In this document: one piece after another, positions 28,251 through 38,726 of the stretch
How the letters are laid out: each line of letters opens with the position of its first letter
Numbering within the stretch: position 1 is the first letter of the stretch
Assembly (NCBI GenBank): GCA_033439255.1
Contig: CM065880.1
Span: 3,286,001 to 3,350,000, forward strand
Length of the DNA: 64,000 nt
Direction of reading: 5' to 3'
Origin: Hericium rajendrae
Lineage: Eukaryota; Basidiomycota; Agaricomycetes; Russulales; Hericiaceae
Notes under the pieces: generated by a model
What the model was told of the DNA's origin: nothing
The model's database searches: none
What the model saw: only the letters and a program-made list of their open reading frames with translations
Program-made: the position numbers and the translations under genes

Positions 28251-31200
28251 GTGGGTGGCAAGAAACATTTCTTTGATCCGTCGAATCGCTTCTCTGTACT
28301 ATCCGACCCCTGTGAGCAATCGTATCCATCGTCTTTGCGCATGTCCGCTATCACGCCCAACCGTCAGACACCGTCCATTACGCTCCAGGCCAAGATTATC
28401 ACTACCCCGATCAAGAAACAAATCGACGCTGAGGCACTTCTCGATAGTGGTGCAGAAGGCATCATTATGCACCCCGAGTTTGCCAAGAAACACCAGTTCC
28501 CCCTCAAGAAACTCCCTAAACCCTTTCCCGTTCGCAATGTGGACAACTCCGAAAACATCATGGGCTGGGTCCGCTATTCAGTCAACCAGAACATCCGCAT
28601 TTACGCCAAGGACTCGACGTCCTTCCATGAGGAGACAGCTGAGTTCTATCTCGTTGACATTGGCGACTATGACATTATCCTTGGGACTGATTGGTTACAG
28701 GAACACAACCCTGAAATTGATTGGGTCTCTCGCCGTGTCGACATGACTCGCTGCCCTCCCTCTTGCACTCTGAATAAACCCCCGGTCAAGAACCTGTCCA
28801 CTCGCACTGAACGCCGCCACTCAGCCCCTCGTCCACCAGTCCTCAGCGCTGCTGCAGTACTGCTCCCCCCACCTTGCCCCCCTCCATTGCTCCCACTGCC
28901 CCCACCATTTGTCGCTGCTCCACTTCCCAAATACGTGATCCCCGCTCGCCGAGTCCAAGGTGTCCGCCTTCGCCGCATCCACCTGTCCAAAGTCCCTGCA
29001 CATCTATTCACCGAGGACGATGACCCCCGACCTAATGTCAATGATGACTGGGTTGAAGAGGGCCTTCGTCTAGCTGGTGTTCTCCCTGACTGGGACACAC
29101 CACCCCCACCAGACGACGACCCTGACTATCAACACACCATCCGTATCCGTCGCTCTTTCACCAATGCTCAGAAACTGGCAGAGCGTGTGGCCACTCGTGT
29201 TGCAGAGAAGTCCTTTGCTGAGATGGTTCCCCCTCAGTATCAGGATTTCCAACCTGTCTTCGACGAGGAATCCTCCCATCGCCTCCCCGAACGTCGCCCT
29301 TGGGATCACGCCATTGACCTGAAAGATGGTTTTGAACCCCGTTCATGCAAGGTCTATCCCATGGCTCCTACTGAGCAGGAGGACCTCGATTCATTCCTTG
29401 ATGACCAGGTCAAGAAAGGCTACATCCGTCCTTCCAAATCCCCTATGGCGAGTCCCTTCTTCTTTATCAAGAAAAAAGATGGAAAACTACGCCCCGTCCA
29501 GGACTATCGCACCCTCAACAAAGGCACCATCAAGAATGAATATCCCCTGCCCCTCATCTCTGAACTCGTTGACAAGCTCAAGGGTGCCAGAGTCTTCTCC
29601 AAGATGGACGTTCGTTGGGGTTACAACAACGTTCGCATCAAGGAGGGCGATGAATGGAAAGCCGCCTTCAAAACCAACCGCGGTCTCTTTGAACCCCTGG
29701 TGATGTTTTTTGGTCTTACCAACTCCCCTGCCACGTTCCAAGGAATGATGAATGAACTTTTCAAGGATCTCATCGATACGGGCAAAGTTGTCATCTACAT
29801 GGACGATATCCTCATTTTCACCGAAACCCTCGAAGAACATCGCGACCTTGTGCGCAAGGTCCTCCAACGCCTCCAGGACAATGACCTCTTCCTTAAACCA
29901 GAGAAGTGCTCGTTCGAGCAGCCCTCAGTTGAGTTCCTTGGTCTCATCGTCTCCCATAACACGCTCGCCATGGACCCCGTCAAGGTTGCAGGCATTGCTG
30001 AATGGCCTGCCCCTCGTAACGTCAAGGACGTCCAGTCCTTTGTTGGCTTTGGCAACTTCTATCGACGCTTTATCCAGGACTTCTCCAAAGTCGCTCGTCC
30101 CATGTTTGACCTTACCAAGAAAGACCATCCTTGGGCCTGGTCTGCTGAGTGTCAACATGCCTTTGAGGCTCTTAAAGCTGCGTTCACCTCGTCCCCAGTC
30201 CTTATCATGCCTGACCCGTCCAAACCCTACCTGGTTGAGGTCGATGCCTCAGACTATGCTACAGGAGGTATCCTATCCCAGCGTGGGGAGGATGAGCAAT
30301 GGCACCCTGTTGCTTACATCTCCAAGGCCTTTACCGCCCCCGAACGCAACTATGACATCTATGACAAGGAACTCCTGGCCATCATCCGCGCCCTCGAAGC
30401 CTGGCGCCACTACCTGGAAGGTTCTCCCCATACTGTGGAGATCTGGACCGACCATAAGAACCTGGAATACTTCAAGTCTGCCCAAAAGCTGAGTCGTCGT
30501 CAAGCTCGCTGGGCTCTCTTCCTCACTCGTTTCGACTTCACCCTGATCCACAAACCCGGTATTCATCACCGGCCAGATGCCATGTCGAGACGACCTGACC
30601 ATAGAGAGGGGGTGGACGACGACAACTCCGATCGTGTCCTCCTCGACCCCAAGTACTTCCAGATCCGTGCTACACGTCCAGCTGCTGTCAAGTCCATTGG
30701 CAATGCTGATCTTCGCCAACGCATTCGCAATGCCAAGACCAAGGACATTGAGGTTGTTCAAGCCCTTGATGTGATCCTGAACAATGGTCCTCGCTCCCTC
30801 GTCAAGAACCTCCAAGAATGGAACTACGAGGATGGCCTCATCCTCTTTCGTGGCAAAGTCTACATCCCTGCTGACAAGGACCTTCGTCGGGACATCGTCA
30901 AGCTGCATCATGACACCCCCATGGCTGGTCACCCAGGACGCTACAAGACCTATGAGCTCCTCAGTCGCAACTACTGGTGGCCCGGTATGTCTGTCTTTGT
31001 TCGTGATTATGTTGATGGCTGTGCTACCTGCCAGGCCACCAAGGTTCAAAATCACCGCTCTCATGTTGAAACCATTCCCAATGCCATCCCTACCCGTCCC
31101 TTCCAAGACATTACCTCGGACTTCATCGTCAAACTCCCAGAATGCCAAGGCTATGACTCCATCAATGTGGTCGTTGACCGTTTTACAAAGCACGTCTCCT

Positions 31201-32357
31201 TCACTCCTTGTAAAGAGACCATTACCAGTGATGGCACAGTCGACATCCTTTTTGACAGGATTTATCGGAACTACGGCCTCTGGGAACGCCTCATCTCTGA
31301 TCGTGGTCCACAGTATGCAGGCAAAGTCATGCGTGGTGTCTTTGACAAACTTGGTATCAAGTCCTCCCTCAGCACCGCCTATCATCCACAGACCGACGGT
31401 GAGTCAGAACGCGTCAATCAAGAACTCGAGCAGTTCCTTCGTACCTTCTGCAACTACCGTCAGGATGATTGGGTCCAATGGCTCCCTTATGCTGAGTTCT
31501 CGCACAACCACCGTATCCACAGCGCCACTAACCGAGCTCCATTTGAAATGCTCCTCGGCTATATTCCCACTGCCATCCCCACTGTCAATCCCACATCGTC
31601 TACACCCGCCGTTGAGGATCGTTTCCGTCACCTCGAACAACTTCGCACTGAGGTCCAGGCCAGCCTTCAAACAGCTGCTGATCTCATGAAGCGCAACAAC
31701 CAGGACCATATGCACGACACCATCCACTTCCAGGTTGGTGACAAGGTCTGGCTCGATGGCAAAAACATCAAAACCACGCGACCCAAAGCTAAGCTTGCTG
31801 ATCGACGCCTGGGACCTTTCGAAATCACTGACGTCCTGGGCCCAGTCTCTTATCGACTGAAGTTACCGCCCACCTGGCGTATCCACCCGGTGTTCCACAC
31901 GTCCCTGTTGTCCCCTTACAAGGAAACCGACGCTCATGGTCCCAACTTCCCAGCACCACCACCTGACCTTGTGGAGGGCGAGGAAGAGTACGAAGTTGAG
32001 TCTGTCCTCGATGCTCGTCTCACCCGGAACAAACGCGGCATTGAATATCTCGTCAAATGGGCAGGCTACCCTAATTCGGAAAATCAGTGGCTTTCACGTA
32101 CCTCCCTTTCCAATGCCCATGGTGCAATCACCGACTTCTACACCCGCCATCCGCATGCACTCAAGGCTCCCAATCTTCGTGGACTCATCTACCTCGACCC
32201 CGTCCATGCTCATCACGCACTCCAGGCGAAAGTGCGTCTTAGAGAGGGGGTGATGTCACGGATCGCTCCATTTCTCTCCGCCTTCTTCTCTGCCATCAAG
32301 GCATCGCGTCGGTCATGTGCTCCAGCAGCCCCATCACATGTTCACTTCCTCACATGA
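28251..32357 (+). CDS. pol: gypsy Pol with C-terminal chromodomain
   Basis: Open for 1368 codons from the first GTG. Translation more likely enters by frameshifting from gag. Domains: aspartic protease (LLDSGAEG, about residue 63); reverse transcriptase with YMDDILIF at about 520; RNase H (EVDASDYATGG, DKELLAII, TDHKNLEYF); integrase HHCC region (HHDTPMAGHPGRYKTY...CATCQATK); DDE core (DITSDFIV, ISDRGPQ, TDGESERVNQELE); and a chromodomain near 1265 (YEVESVLDARLTRN, YLVKWAGYPNSENQW). Chromodomains direct such elements to modified chromatin. The last 34 codons lie inside the 3' LTR. No breaks are seen, so it may be active. Confidence 0.93.
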   Translation: MGGKKHFFDPSNRFSVLSDPCEQSYPSSLRMSAITPNRQTPSITLQAKIITTPIKKQIDAEALLDSGAEGIIMHPEFAKKHQFPLKKLPKPFPVRNVDNSENIMGWVRYSVNQNIRIYAKDSTSFHEETAEFYLVDIGDYDIILGTDWLQEHNPEIDWVSRRVDMTRCPPSCTLNKPPVKNLSTRTERRHSAPRPPVLSAAAVLLPPPCPPPLLPLPPPFVAAPLPKYVIPARRVQGVRLRRIHLSKVPAHLFTEDDDPRPNVNDDWVEEGLRLAGVLPDWDTPPPPDDDPDYQHTIRIRRSFTNAQKLAERVATRVAEKSFAEMVPPQYQDFQPVFDEESSHRLPERRPWDHAIDLKDGFEPRSCKVYPMAPTEQEDLDSFLDDQVKKGYIRPSKSPMASPFFFIKKKDGKLRPVQDYRTLNKGTIKNEYPLPLISELVDKLKGARVFSKMDVRWGYNNVRIKEGDEWKAAFKTNRGLFEPLVMFFGLTNSPATFQGMMNELFKDLIDTGKVVIYMDDILIFTETLEEHRDLVRKVLQRLQDNDLFLKPEKCSFEQPSVEFLGLIVSHNTLAMDPVKVAGIAEWPAPRNVKDVQSFVGFGNFYRRFIQDFSKVARPMFDLTKKDHPWAWSAECQHAFEALKAAFTSSPVLIMPDPSKPYLVEVDASDYATGGILSQRGEDEQWHPVAYISKAFTAPERNYDIYDKELLAIIRALEAWRHYLEGSPHTVEIWTDHKNLEYFKSAQKLSRRQARWALFLTRFDFTLIHKPGIHHRPDAMSRRPDHREGVDDDNSDRVLLDPKYFQIRATRPAAVKSIGNADLRQRIRNAKTKDIEVVQALDVILNNGPRSLVKNLQEWNYEDGLILFRGKVYIPADKDLRRDIVKLHHDTPMAGHPGRYKTYELLSRNYWWPGMSVFVRDYVDGCATCQATKVQNHRSHVETIPNAIPTRPFQDITSDFIVKLPECQGYDSINVVVDRFTKHVSFTPCKETITSDGTVDILFDRIYRNYGLWERLISDRGPQYAGKVMRGVFDKLGIKSSLSTAYHPQTDGESERVNQELEQFLRTFCNYRQDDWVQWLPYAEFSHNHRIHSATNRAPFEMLLGYIPTAIPTVNPTSSTPAVEDRFRHLEQLRTEVQASLQTAADLMKRNNQDHMHDTIHFQVGDKVWLDGKNIKTTRPKAKLADRRLGPFEITDVLGPVSYRLKLPPTWRIHPVFHTSLLSPYKETDAHGPNFPAPPPDLVEGEEEYEVESVLDARLTRNKRGIEYLVKWAGYPNSENQWLSRTSLSNAHGAITDFYTRHPHALKAPNLRGLIYLDPVHAHHALQAKVRLREGVMSRIAPFLSAFFSAIKASRRSCAPAAPSHVHFLT

Positions 32358-32676
32358 CCTGGGGCTATCCTTCACCCATGCCCTTGTTCCCCTTTGGGAC
32401 ATCCTATTGTTCTCCCTCCCATTGTTCTCCTTTTGGCCACCATTGTTCTCACTCTATTGTTCGACCCGTTATGGTGTCCATTGTTCTTTTCCCATTGTCG
32501 TCCCAGTACTTATAGGCTCCCTGTCGCTCGCCTATTTCCCTAGATTGTCCATTTCGTCTGTACCGTACTGTACCTCCAATACAGGTCACTGCGCTGCTAG
32601 TCGCTCTCTGCTCTCTCGCTCCCATCATCGCTGGTGACTTGGGTGGTTCTCTGCTGTCTACGACCGAGTCTTGACA
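32254..32676 (+). repeat. gypsy 3' LTR (423 bp)
   Basis: Matches 25590-26012 over its whole length. It is followed by the CTATC target duplication at 32677-32681. The pol stop codon is inside it at 32355-32357. Confidence 0.92.
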
Positions 32677-32699
32677 CTATCCAGTTTCAGTTCACGCAA

Positions 32700-32815
32700 G
32701 ACCAAGTTACGACCTTTACGACCTTTACGACCTTTACGACCTTTACGACCTTTACGACCTTTACGACCTTTATGACTTTTACGACTTTTACGACTTTTAT
32801 GACCTTTACGACCTC
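32700..32815. repeat. 9-bp microsatellite-like tandem repeat
   Basis: About twelve copies of ACGACCTTT, the later ones varied to ATGACTTTT or ACGACTTTT. The unit length keeps a Thr/Phe-rich frame open, but nothing suggests it is translated. The stretch 32820-33105 between this and the LINE remainder shows no recognisable feature. Confidence 0.85.
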
Positions 32816-33109
32816 AAGTCTCGACACTTCAAGCTCAAGCCTTCTCGGAGTTTCGGCACTCTTACGACTTTTTCGACCCAGTTATTCCGAAGTTTTGTTT
32901 GGTTCTATTTGTAGGAGCATACACAAGGCCAAGCAATTCTGCTATAAAACCCACAAAATAAGCACTAGCAAAGAGAAGTATACAAGGAGCTGTTCAACCA
33001 TACAACAAAGAGAAAAACCTGATAAACTCCTCGAACGACTAGGTACATCCGGGAAAGTGGAAAACCTGATAGTATCTAGGGTAGTGTGATTTGATTTATA
33101 TTTTGGGTT

Positions 33110-33945
33110 GTTCATAAGCCTGGAATATATACTCATATCCTTCGAACCACGCCACCGTCACGACAGCGTATACGTCCTAGGTGCAAGATGGTTCAAAATC
33201 CCGGCCCTCGCCCACCAAGCCTACTGCCCATGCTGCGAGGGAACACTCGAGTCTATGGAACACATTCTAGTGGAATGCTCAGACAAAGCAAACATACTTA
33301 TCTGGGCTCTCGCCAAAAACCTGTGGCCCTACGGTGATGACACATGGCCCGAGATAAGATATGGCCTGATCATGGGAACTGGGAAAATCACGATAACACT
33401 CCCACCAAGAGGGCAAGTAGTCGTACAGAACACGCAAAACGAAGGACACACCAACAAACCGAACGCCAGAGACCAAGGAGCCTCGCGGCTCCTGCGCATC
33501 ATCATCTCTGAATCCGCTTATCTTATCTGGGTCCTTAGATGCGCCCGCATCATGCAAGGAGAAAAACTCTCTGAACGTGCCATTAAAACACGATGGACTA
33601 GGGCAATGACTGAACGACTCACCTCCGACAGAATAATAGCATGCAAACTAAAAAGAAAACCAGCAATGATCACGCTGGTTAAAAACACGTGGCACAATGC
33701 CCTCGCCGACCCGCCGAGCGACTGGCATATCAGCCCCGAGGTTTTAGTGGGTATAAAGCCCCACACTGCCTGATAATGTATCAGGCGTGCGTTTTCGCAT
33801 TTTCCCTCACAGCATCGTAATCCCCAGTGGAGGACGGTGGTTTAAGCTTTTAGGTGAAACTCGAGTTGTATAATCGTAGCTAGTTAACCTAGTTACGCTC
33901 TGTACGATATAGTGAACCCTAATATATGGCTATTCAAAAAAAAAA
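33110..33945 (+). pseudogene. LINE 3' part: zinc-finger region and poly-A end
   Basis: The frame 33108-33773 resumes the LINE ORF2 C terminus: VLGARWFKIPALAHQAY, then a CPCC...MEHILVEC motif (about 33225-33285), the CCHC-type finger found at the end of such elements. It ends with a helical tail and stop. The 3' untranslated region finishes in a run of ten A at about 33935-33945, the expected LINE end. It is the other half of 21975-23254, separated by about 9.9 kb of later insertions. Confidence 0.75.
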
Positions 33946-34355
33946 TGAATGTGGAGGACTTGTTGATTTACATATTCACGTACCATTGGTCTCAACAGAG
34001 GCGAAGACGAACTGGCGGAGGGTATGATCACTCACGACACCATGGAATGTGGACCAACCTGTTTGCAACGGGGCAGATTTATTACAGGTACTATGTACCT
34101 CGACTCCGTCAACGAATATTCTGCAGTACATGTCGCCAATATGCCCGTCACTCGTATATCGGACGACAAATGTCTAGATTGGAGGTCAATCATAGAACAA
34201 TAGAGCGACAAAGTGGGACATTTGCACACCTTCCCTGCCTCGCTAGGGACATAGCATGATATCAACCCTTCATTCTCGACCGTCACTTGATACTGGGGCA
34301 GCTCTTCTCCCTCGCAGGTTATCTTGGCTTTCAGGCCACCAAGACGGAGCGGCAT
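33946..34355 (-). pseudogene. DUF7918 gene fragment truncated by the LINE
   Basis: Minus strand. The start MPLRLGGL at 34355 is the same N terminus as the complete DUF7918 gene at 38476. After an intron (about 34227-34170) the frame continues as FVVRYTSDG...CRIFVDGVEV and then RQFVFASVETNG to a possible donor GTACGTG near 33975. There it meets the poly-A end of the LINE. The first conserved part of the domain (YVPSEAGK, VDG) is present and the rest is missing. It appears to have been cut by LINE insertion within an intron. Confidence 0.65.
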
Positions 34356-34606
34356 AAGCAGATATCGTCAGCACAGAAAAGGTTAAGGAAGAAACCTTCC
34401 GAATATCAACTGCAACCTGCTCGCGGCGTGGACGATTTGTGAAGTTGACGACAGAAAGTTGAACTTGCCGACGAACCGACTCGCAGCGAGAATTCGGTTT
34501 ATTTAAACTGATAAGGCCCCTTGTGTCTGACTAAAATAATAAATAATACTTATCTTGAAGGTCAATAATCGTGGGAGTATTGTTCCCTCATCTTGCATCC
34601 ACCACC

Positions 34607-35367
34607 ATGTCGACCTCGCATTCCCCGTCCCCCCGCCCGTCGTCGACCGAACCCAGCAGCAGCGCGCGCCATGCGCTCACCGCCGTCGACAAGCAGCGCT
34701 CCCAGCTCGAGCGCCTGCTCAAGGACCCGTCCAAGCCCGCATACATCCCGCCGCCGCCGAAGGAGAAGACCATCAGGCCGGCGCGCGAGATGATGAAGAA
34801 CGTCCAAGGGTCGAGTGCAGGTGCAGGCAGCGGGGAGTTCCATGTGTACAAGGCGAGTCGGCGGAGGGAGTATGAGCGGCTGAAGGCGATGGAGGACGAG
34901 ACGCAAAAGGTGCGCAGTGCTGGCTTGCTGTTCGGTCGAGGTATTTGCTCATCTAGTTTATTCATATGTTATAGGAGCGGGAAGAACGTGAGTTTCTGGA
35001 GAGGAAACGACAGCGAGAAGAGGAGGCGCAAGCGAAAACCGCGAAGAATCGGGCGAAGCGGCTGAAGAAGAGAGAGCGGTCGAAGGGGAAGGGGACCGGA
35101 GGTGGCGAAAAGGAAGTGGAGGAATCAGGGGAGATTTTCCGGCCTTCAGGGGGCTTAGAAGCGCCGTTGAAGAAGAGAAGACTGGTGAGCGGCAAGGAGC
35201 TGATCTTCAGGCAGCCCGGCGAAGAAAGCGAGGAAGAGGAGGTCGGTCCTACGGCTGCACAAGAGGAGGAAAACGTTGGGCTGCAGCCAAGTGACATTAC
35301 GACAACCCACGAGGCCCCAGTCCCCATCGTGGATGTTCCGAGAATCACGATCATCGAAGACGAATAG
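34607..35367 (+). CDS. PRKRIP1-like (DUF1168) protein
   Basis: Two exons, 34607-34909 and 34975-35367, 231 aa, with a CCACC-ATG start. The conserved core KQRSQLERLLKDPSKPAYIP, then NVQGSSAGAGSGEFHVYKASRRREYERL at about residues 66-93, is the hallmark of PRKR-interacting protein 1. A long charged coiled region follows (REEREFLERKRQ, KTAKNRAKRLKKR) and an acidic tail. In animals PRKRIP1 binds double-stranded RNA and is found with the spliceosome. A nuclear RNA-related role is inferred. It is the first ordinary gene to the right of the transposon nest. Confidence 0.88.
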
Positions 35368-36009
35368 CAGGTTTGCTCAGGTCTTGTGGACGTGTGTGTA
35401 CTGTAGTTTTTGGTGTCTCTGACGGTTATTAGGAATCTACGGCAGTGTTCGATCTCGGAGGGATGAGTGTCTCTACATGGTCATAGTGAATGCTTCAGCT
35501 GGTGCGTGTCGCTGCATCTCCAGGTTGAGATTGACGCTATCCTTGCGCATGGTGCTGATGCGACGTGTGCGATATTGCAGTGCGTAGTCCTTCTTACACC
35601 TTACGCCACGAGTCATATTGCACTCGGATGCCTGAGATTCGTGCAACGGTGTGGATGAGGTGTATTCGTGCGTGATATAACCAACCTGATGACTTGCGAA
35701 CATGCAACTCGCAGACCCAAGCGAGCAGTACACCAGGCGAGTCGCTTCGTATGCTTCTCAATGTGCGAATGCTGTCGCCTTTGTCGATGGTAGTATTCTG
35801 GGAGACTCCGATCATGGTCATTGCATGCAGTCCGTACGTCTTCCTGCTGTTTTTGCCTCTAGAATTTGATGCACCCGACCTTCCTAGCGTAATTTAGCTC
35901 CGCTCACGCTTTGGTTGACTGTTCTGGCGAGAATCTCATCGTTGCGGCATTTTCCTTTGACTATTTTCCTTGACTATTCACATCTACAACACTGACTGGG
36001 GCACTCATT
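35368..36009. other. intergenic, nothing recognised
   Basis: Only short frames without conserved features. No tRNA, repeat or promoter motif stands out. Confidence 0.4.
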
Positions 36010-36640
36010 GACTTGCTTGCGCAGGTGAAGGTTCCTTCTTCCGTGCAACGTCAATACACCACGCGGCGAGAGCATGTTCGGCTCCCTGGTTCTCGTCCTG
36101 CCCACTCCTCGTGTAGGCGAGTCCCTGATCCTGCGAATCACGGCGAAGACATTAATGAACCTTCAACTCTGACAAGGCTGCCTCCAGCGTGGCGGATCCT
36201 GTCGCTGCGTCCATTGCGTTGTAAAGCGACCTCGAGCACGAGGTCTCGCTCGTCGACTCTGCCCGCCGCATCACCCTAACATGCGATCTTTACTTCGACG
36301 ATACGGAGACGAAAGGCGCGCCTCCGCCGTCTGGCACTGCGTCCTTCACCGCCAACAGATTAGAATTCTTCAACACGGCCCTCTACCACACACTCTGCTG
36401 CGCGTCTTTCCTGCCTGAAGTACTCTGCTGGGCTTCGCACTGCGCCATGAATATCCTGTCGAGGACAGCTTGACAATAGACGAATCGCCTCTCGAACAGC
36501 TCGTCGTGCTGTTCATAGTCATCGATGCGGTCATCTGGTGCATCTGTGAGGAGTTCTCGTTGCCGGAGTTGCCGTGTGTTTCCTGCGTGGATGACAACCG
36601 CGACGGGACACGCATGCAAGGCAAACACTGACGGTAAGTA
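36010..36640 (+). pseudogene. 2OG-Fe(II) oxygenase (prolyl-4-hydroxylase-like) relic
   Basis: Scattered across frames are pieces of a mushroom oxygenase family: MFGSLVLVLPTPRVGESLILR near 36074, DLEHEVSLVDSARRITLTCDLYFDD near 36225-36305, then a segment of the GF-LRH-YPVED type near 36430. Frame changes and stops separate them (for example TAA in the ALYSDLEHEV-like stretch), so no complete product is possible. Unlike the TET/JBP gene, this belongs to the P4H-type branch of the superfamily. Confidence 0.55.
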
Positions 36641-36811
36641 ACAAGGCCTTGAAACGCGACATGACCATAGTCAATCGAATCGTGGGTATATTCACGATGG
36701 TATCTGAAATCCATAGATTGTCGCAGACCAGCTGCGTCCTTTGCCCGTCTTGAACAGAACCAAGTACACGATTGATGTATCCAGAGAACATTTCCCAATA
36801 CCATGGCCAGT

Positions 36812-38476
36812 TCAGTCAGAGGTCAGGTCGATTATCTGCCCATTAAATGACCCAACACGGATCGGCGATGGCGACCTTTTAACCTTGCGCTGTGACGTCG
36901 AGGGGCCGGCAGCCTGCCTTCCTTTCGGCTCTTCCGGCTCCGCCTGTATGGAGCGAAGCGCATCTTGCGAAGCTTGCAGGGCCTGCTGAAGGGCAAGCAG
37001 CGCGTTATGAGACATCTGAAGGCCAGTGTGAGCTGAGATATTGTGAGATGATGGGCCGGACGCTACCTCCAGAGCCCGCTTTCGGGCATCATCAGACGTG
37101 CTAGATCGTCCTGCATCGCCTTCCGCGGACATCTCTGCCTTGACCTGCATATCACTCACTATCTCCTCCTTCATCTGCATGTCACTGTTTACCTCCTCAT
37201 TCACTTGCATGTCACTGTTCATCTCCTTCACCTGCGCCTAGAGAAATAGAAGAAAATGAAAATCTTCAGCGCGTGAAGTTCGTATATGGACGTACTGGTG
37301 CCGTGGCAGGCCCGGACGATGACGGTTCCAAAGGTCGGAGGCGCTTACTGGACTTCTCTTCTTGTCGTATATTACGCCTTTTCTGTATACTCAGATTATC
37401 AGTGTGCGCAGGCTCCGGGAGAAATAGAGGAGGATGAAACTCTTCAGAAAACACGTGAAATCCACGTATAAACTTACTGATGTCGTGGCGACTGCAGATG
37501 ACGACCAGTTCAAAGGTCCAACGTGTTTGCTGGATTTCTCTTCTTGCTTCTTCTGCGCATCTGGATTCATGTCGTGTGTTGACTCCGACTGAGCGTTCGC
37601 CGGTATTATTCGTCTCGCCTGCAACTTTTCTACAAATCCGTGCGGTGAGTTCAATTCAAGTGGAATGGGAATGAGGCTGACCTCGAGGCATGTGTCGGAA
37701 CCCGAAGACACAGAAAGGATGATTAACATCATCAATTTCGGTGTAACTCACGCCCACTAGAGTGGTGGCCTCAACAGGCTCTCCTAGACTGTTGACAGTC
37801 GTGTGAGCCAAGTTTGAGCAGAAACTTTATGCACAGATAAGGTTGAACTGTAAAGCAGGCGTACATGGTGTAATTGTAGCCGGCCATCCTGTTCGTCTGC
37901 GAAACCTTAATTTCCGAGGAAAGGAAATTGGCGGTCACTGTCTCAAGTGGTTGATAGGACTCGAGCTCATCCTCTCTGACACGGAAGAACTTGATCTCCA
38001 CTGTGCCTAGCTGCGAGAGGTCATCGCTCGATGATGCCTCTTCATCTGGAAATATGTAGATGATGTAAATGGATCTTCGCCCGCTGAAAGGACACCTGAG
38101 TGAGCTGACCTTGTGTACGAACTTTGGCAAAAACAAACGGATGCCGAATGTTACCTTTCGCCCTGCCCCTCACAACAGCACCTTGACTCAAGTCTTCGAG
38201 CCTGGTCATTCTCTCGTCTGCGAGTCTTCCGTCGAGGAAGATCTGAGTCAGTACATCTGATTCGCGGAACCCACAGCTCGCGAACTCGATCATAAAGGCC
38301 TAGGATACGATGAGCTGGTTTTCCAAGAAGACAAATACTCGATATCGACGTACTTTTCCTGACTCGCTTGGGATATGGCAAGTGATTGACTTGTCGCCAC
38401 ACTCTACTTGATGGGGAGGGAGCTCTTTGTCCCCGCAAGTGATCCGGACTTGGAGGCCACGAAGTTTGAGTGGCAT
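36812..38476 (-). CDS. DUF7918 protein with C-terminal SUMO-interaction-like motif
   Basis: Clear exons are 38476-38354, 38299-38110 and 38045 onward. Further exons lie at about 37790-37745, 37705-37490, 37455-37280 and 37240-36812. The DUF7918 domain runs from MPLKLRGLQVRITC through CHIPSESGK, IFLDGRLAD, HPFVFAKV and LGTVEIKFFRVR. The later part has LQARRIIPA, basic Ser-rich linkers, four short repeats of the type NSDMQVKEE, and a Gln/Ala-rich helix. The end IIDLTSD fits a SUMO-interaction motif, common at the end of these proteins. Molecular function is unknown and a nuclear location is inferred. The frame also stays open upstream through a possible intron, so the true start could be further left on this strand. 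A truncated paralogue lies at 34355. Confidence 0.7.
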
Positions 38477-38726
38477 TCCGGTCCAGCGATAGCTGTTTTA
38501 AGCATGCACAAATCAGTACAATATAGCCCAGTGCCTTCCGCATGCTAACCTCAGATGTAAGGCTAGGTGAGTGTCTTGCAGTAAGGTCGTGATCACCGTC
38601 TGCAGGTCCTGGGATATCGAGTCGGGCCGGGGCGGTCCGTGGGATAAAGGCAGCGACCTCGAAGCCCTTGAACTTGAACTTCAAGTTGACGCAACAACAT
38701 ACTCCATATATTGTAGCATAACAGAC

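Larger units (their letters stand above)
25590..32676 (+). mobile_element. full-length Ty3/gypsy chromovirus retrotransposon
   Basis: A 7,087-bp element with two 423-bp LTRs that look identical (25590-26012 and 32254-32676; TGTCACGG...CTTGACA) and a CTATC target duplication. A purine-rich AGAGAGGGGGTGA tract precedes the 3' LTR. It encodes a leader/gag frame and pol in the -1 frame, with protease, reverse transcriptase, RNase H, integrase and a chromodomain. LTR identity and an open pol indicate recent insertion. It lies inside the block that splits the LINE. Confidence 0.93.

Noticed and set aside
33935-33960. Target-site duplication for the LINE
   Set aside because: The sequence after the poly-A (TGAATGTGG) was not found near the 5' truncation point at about 21975.
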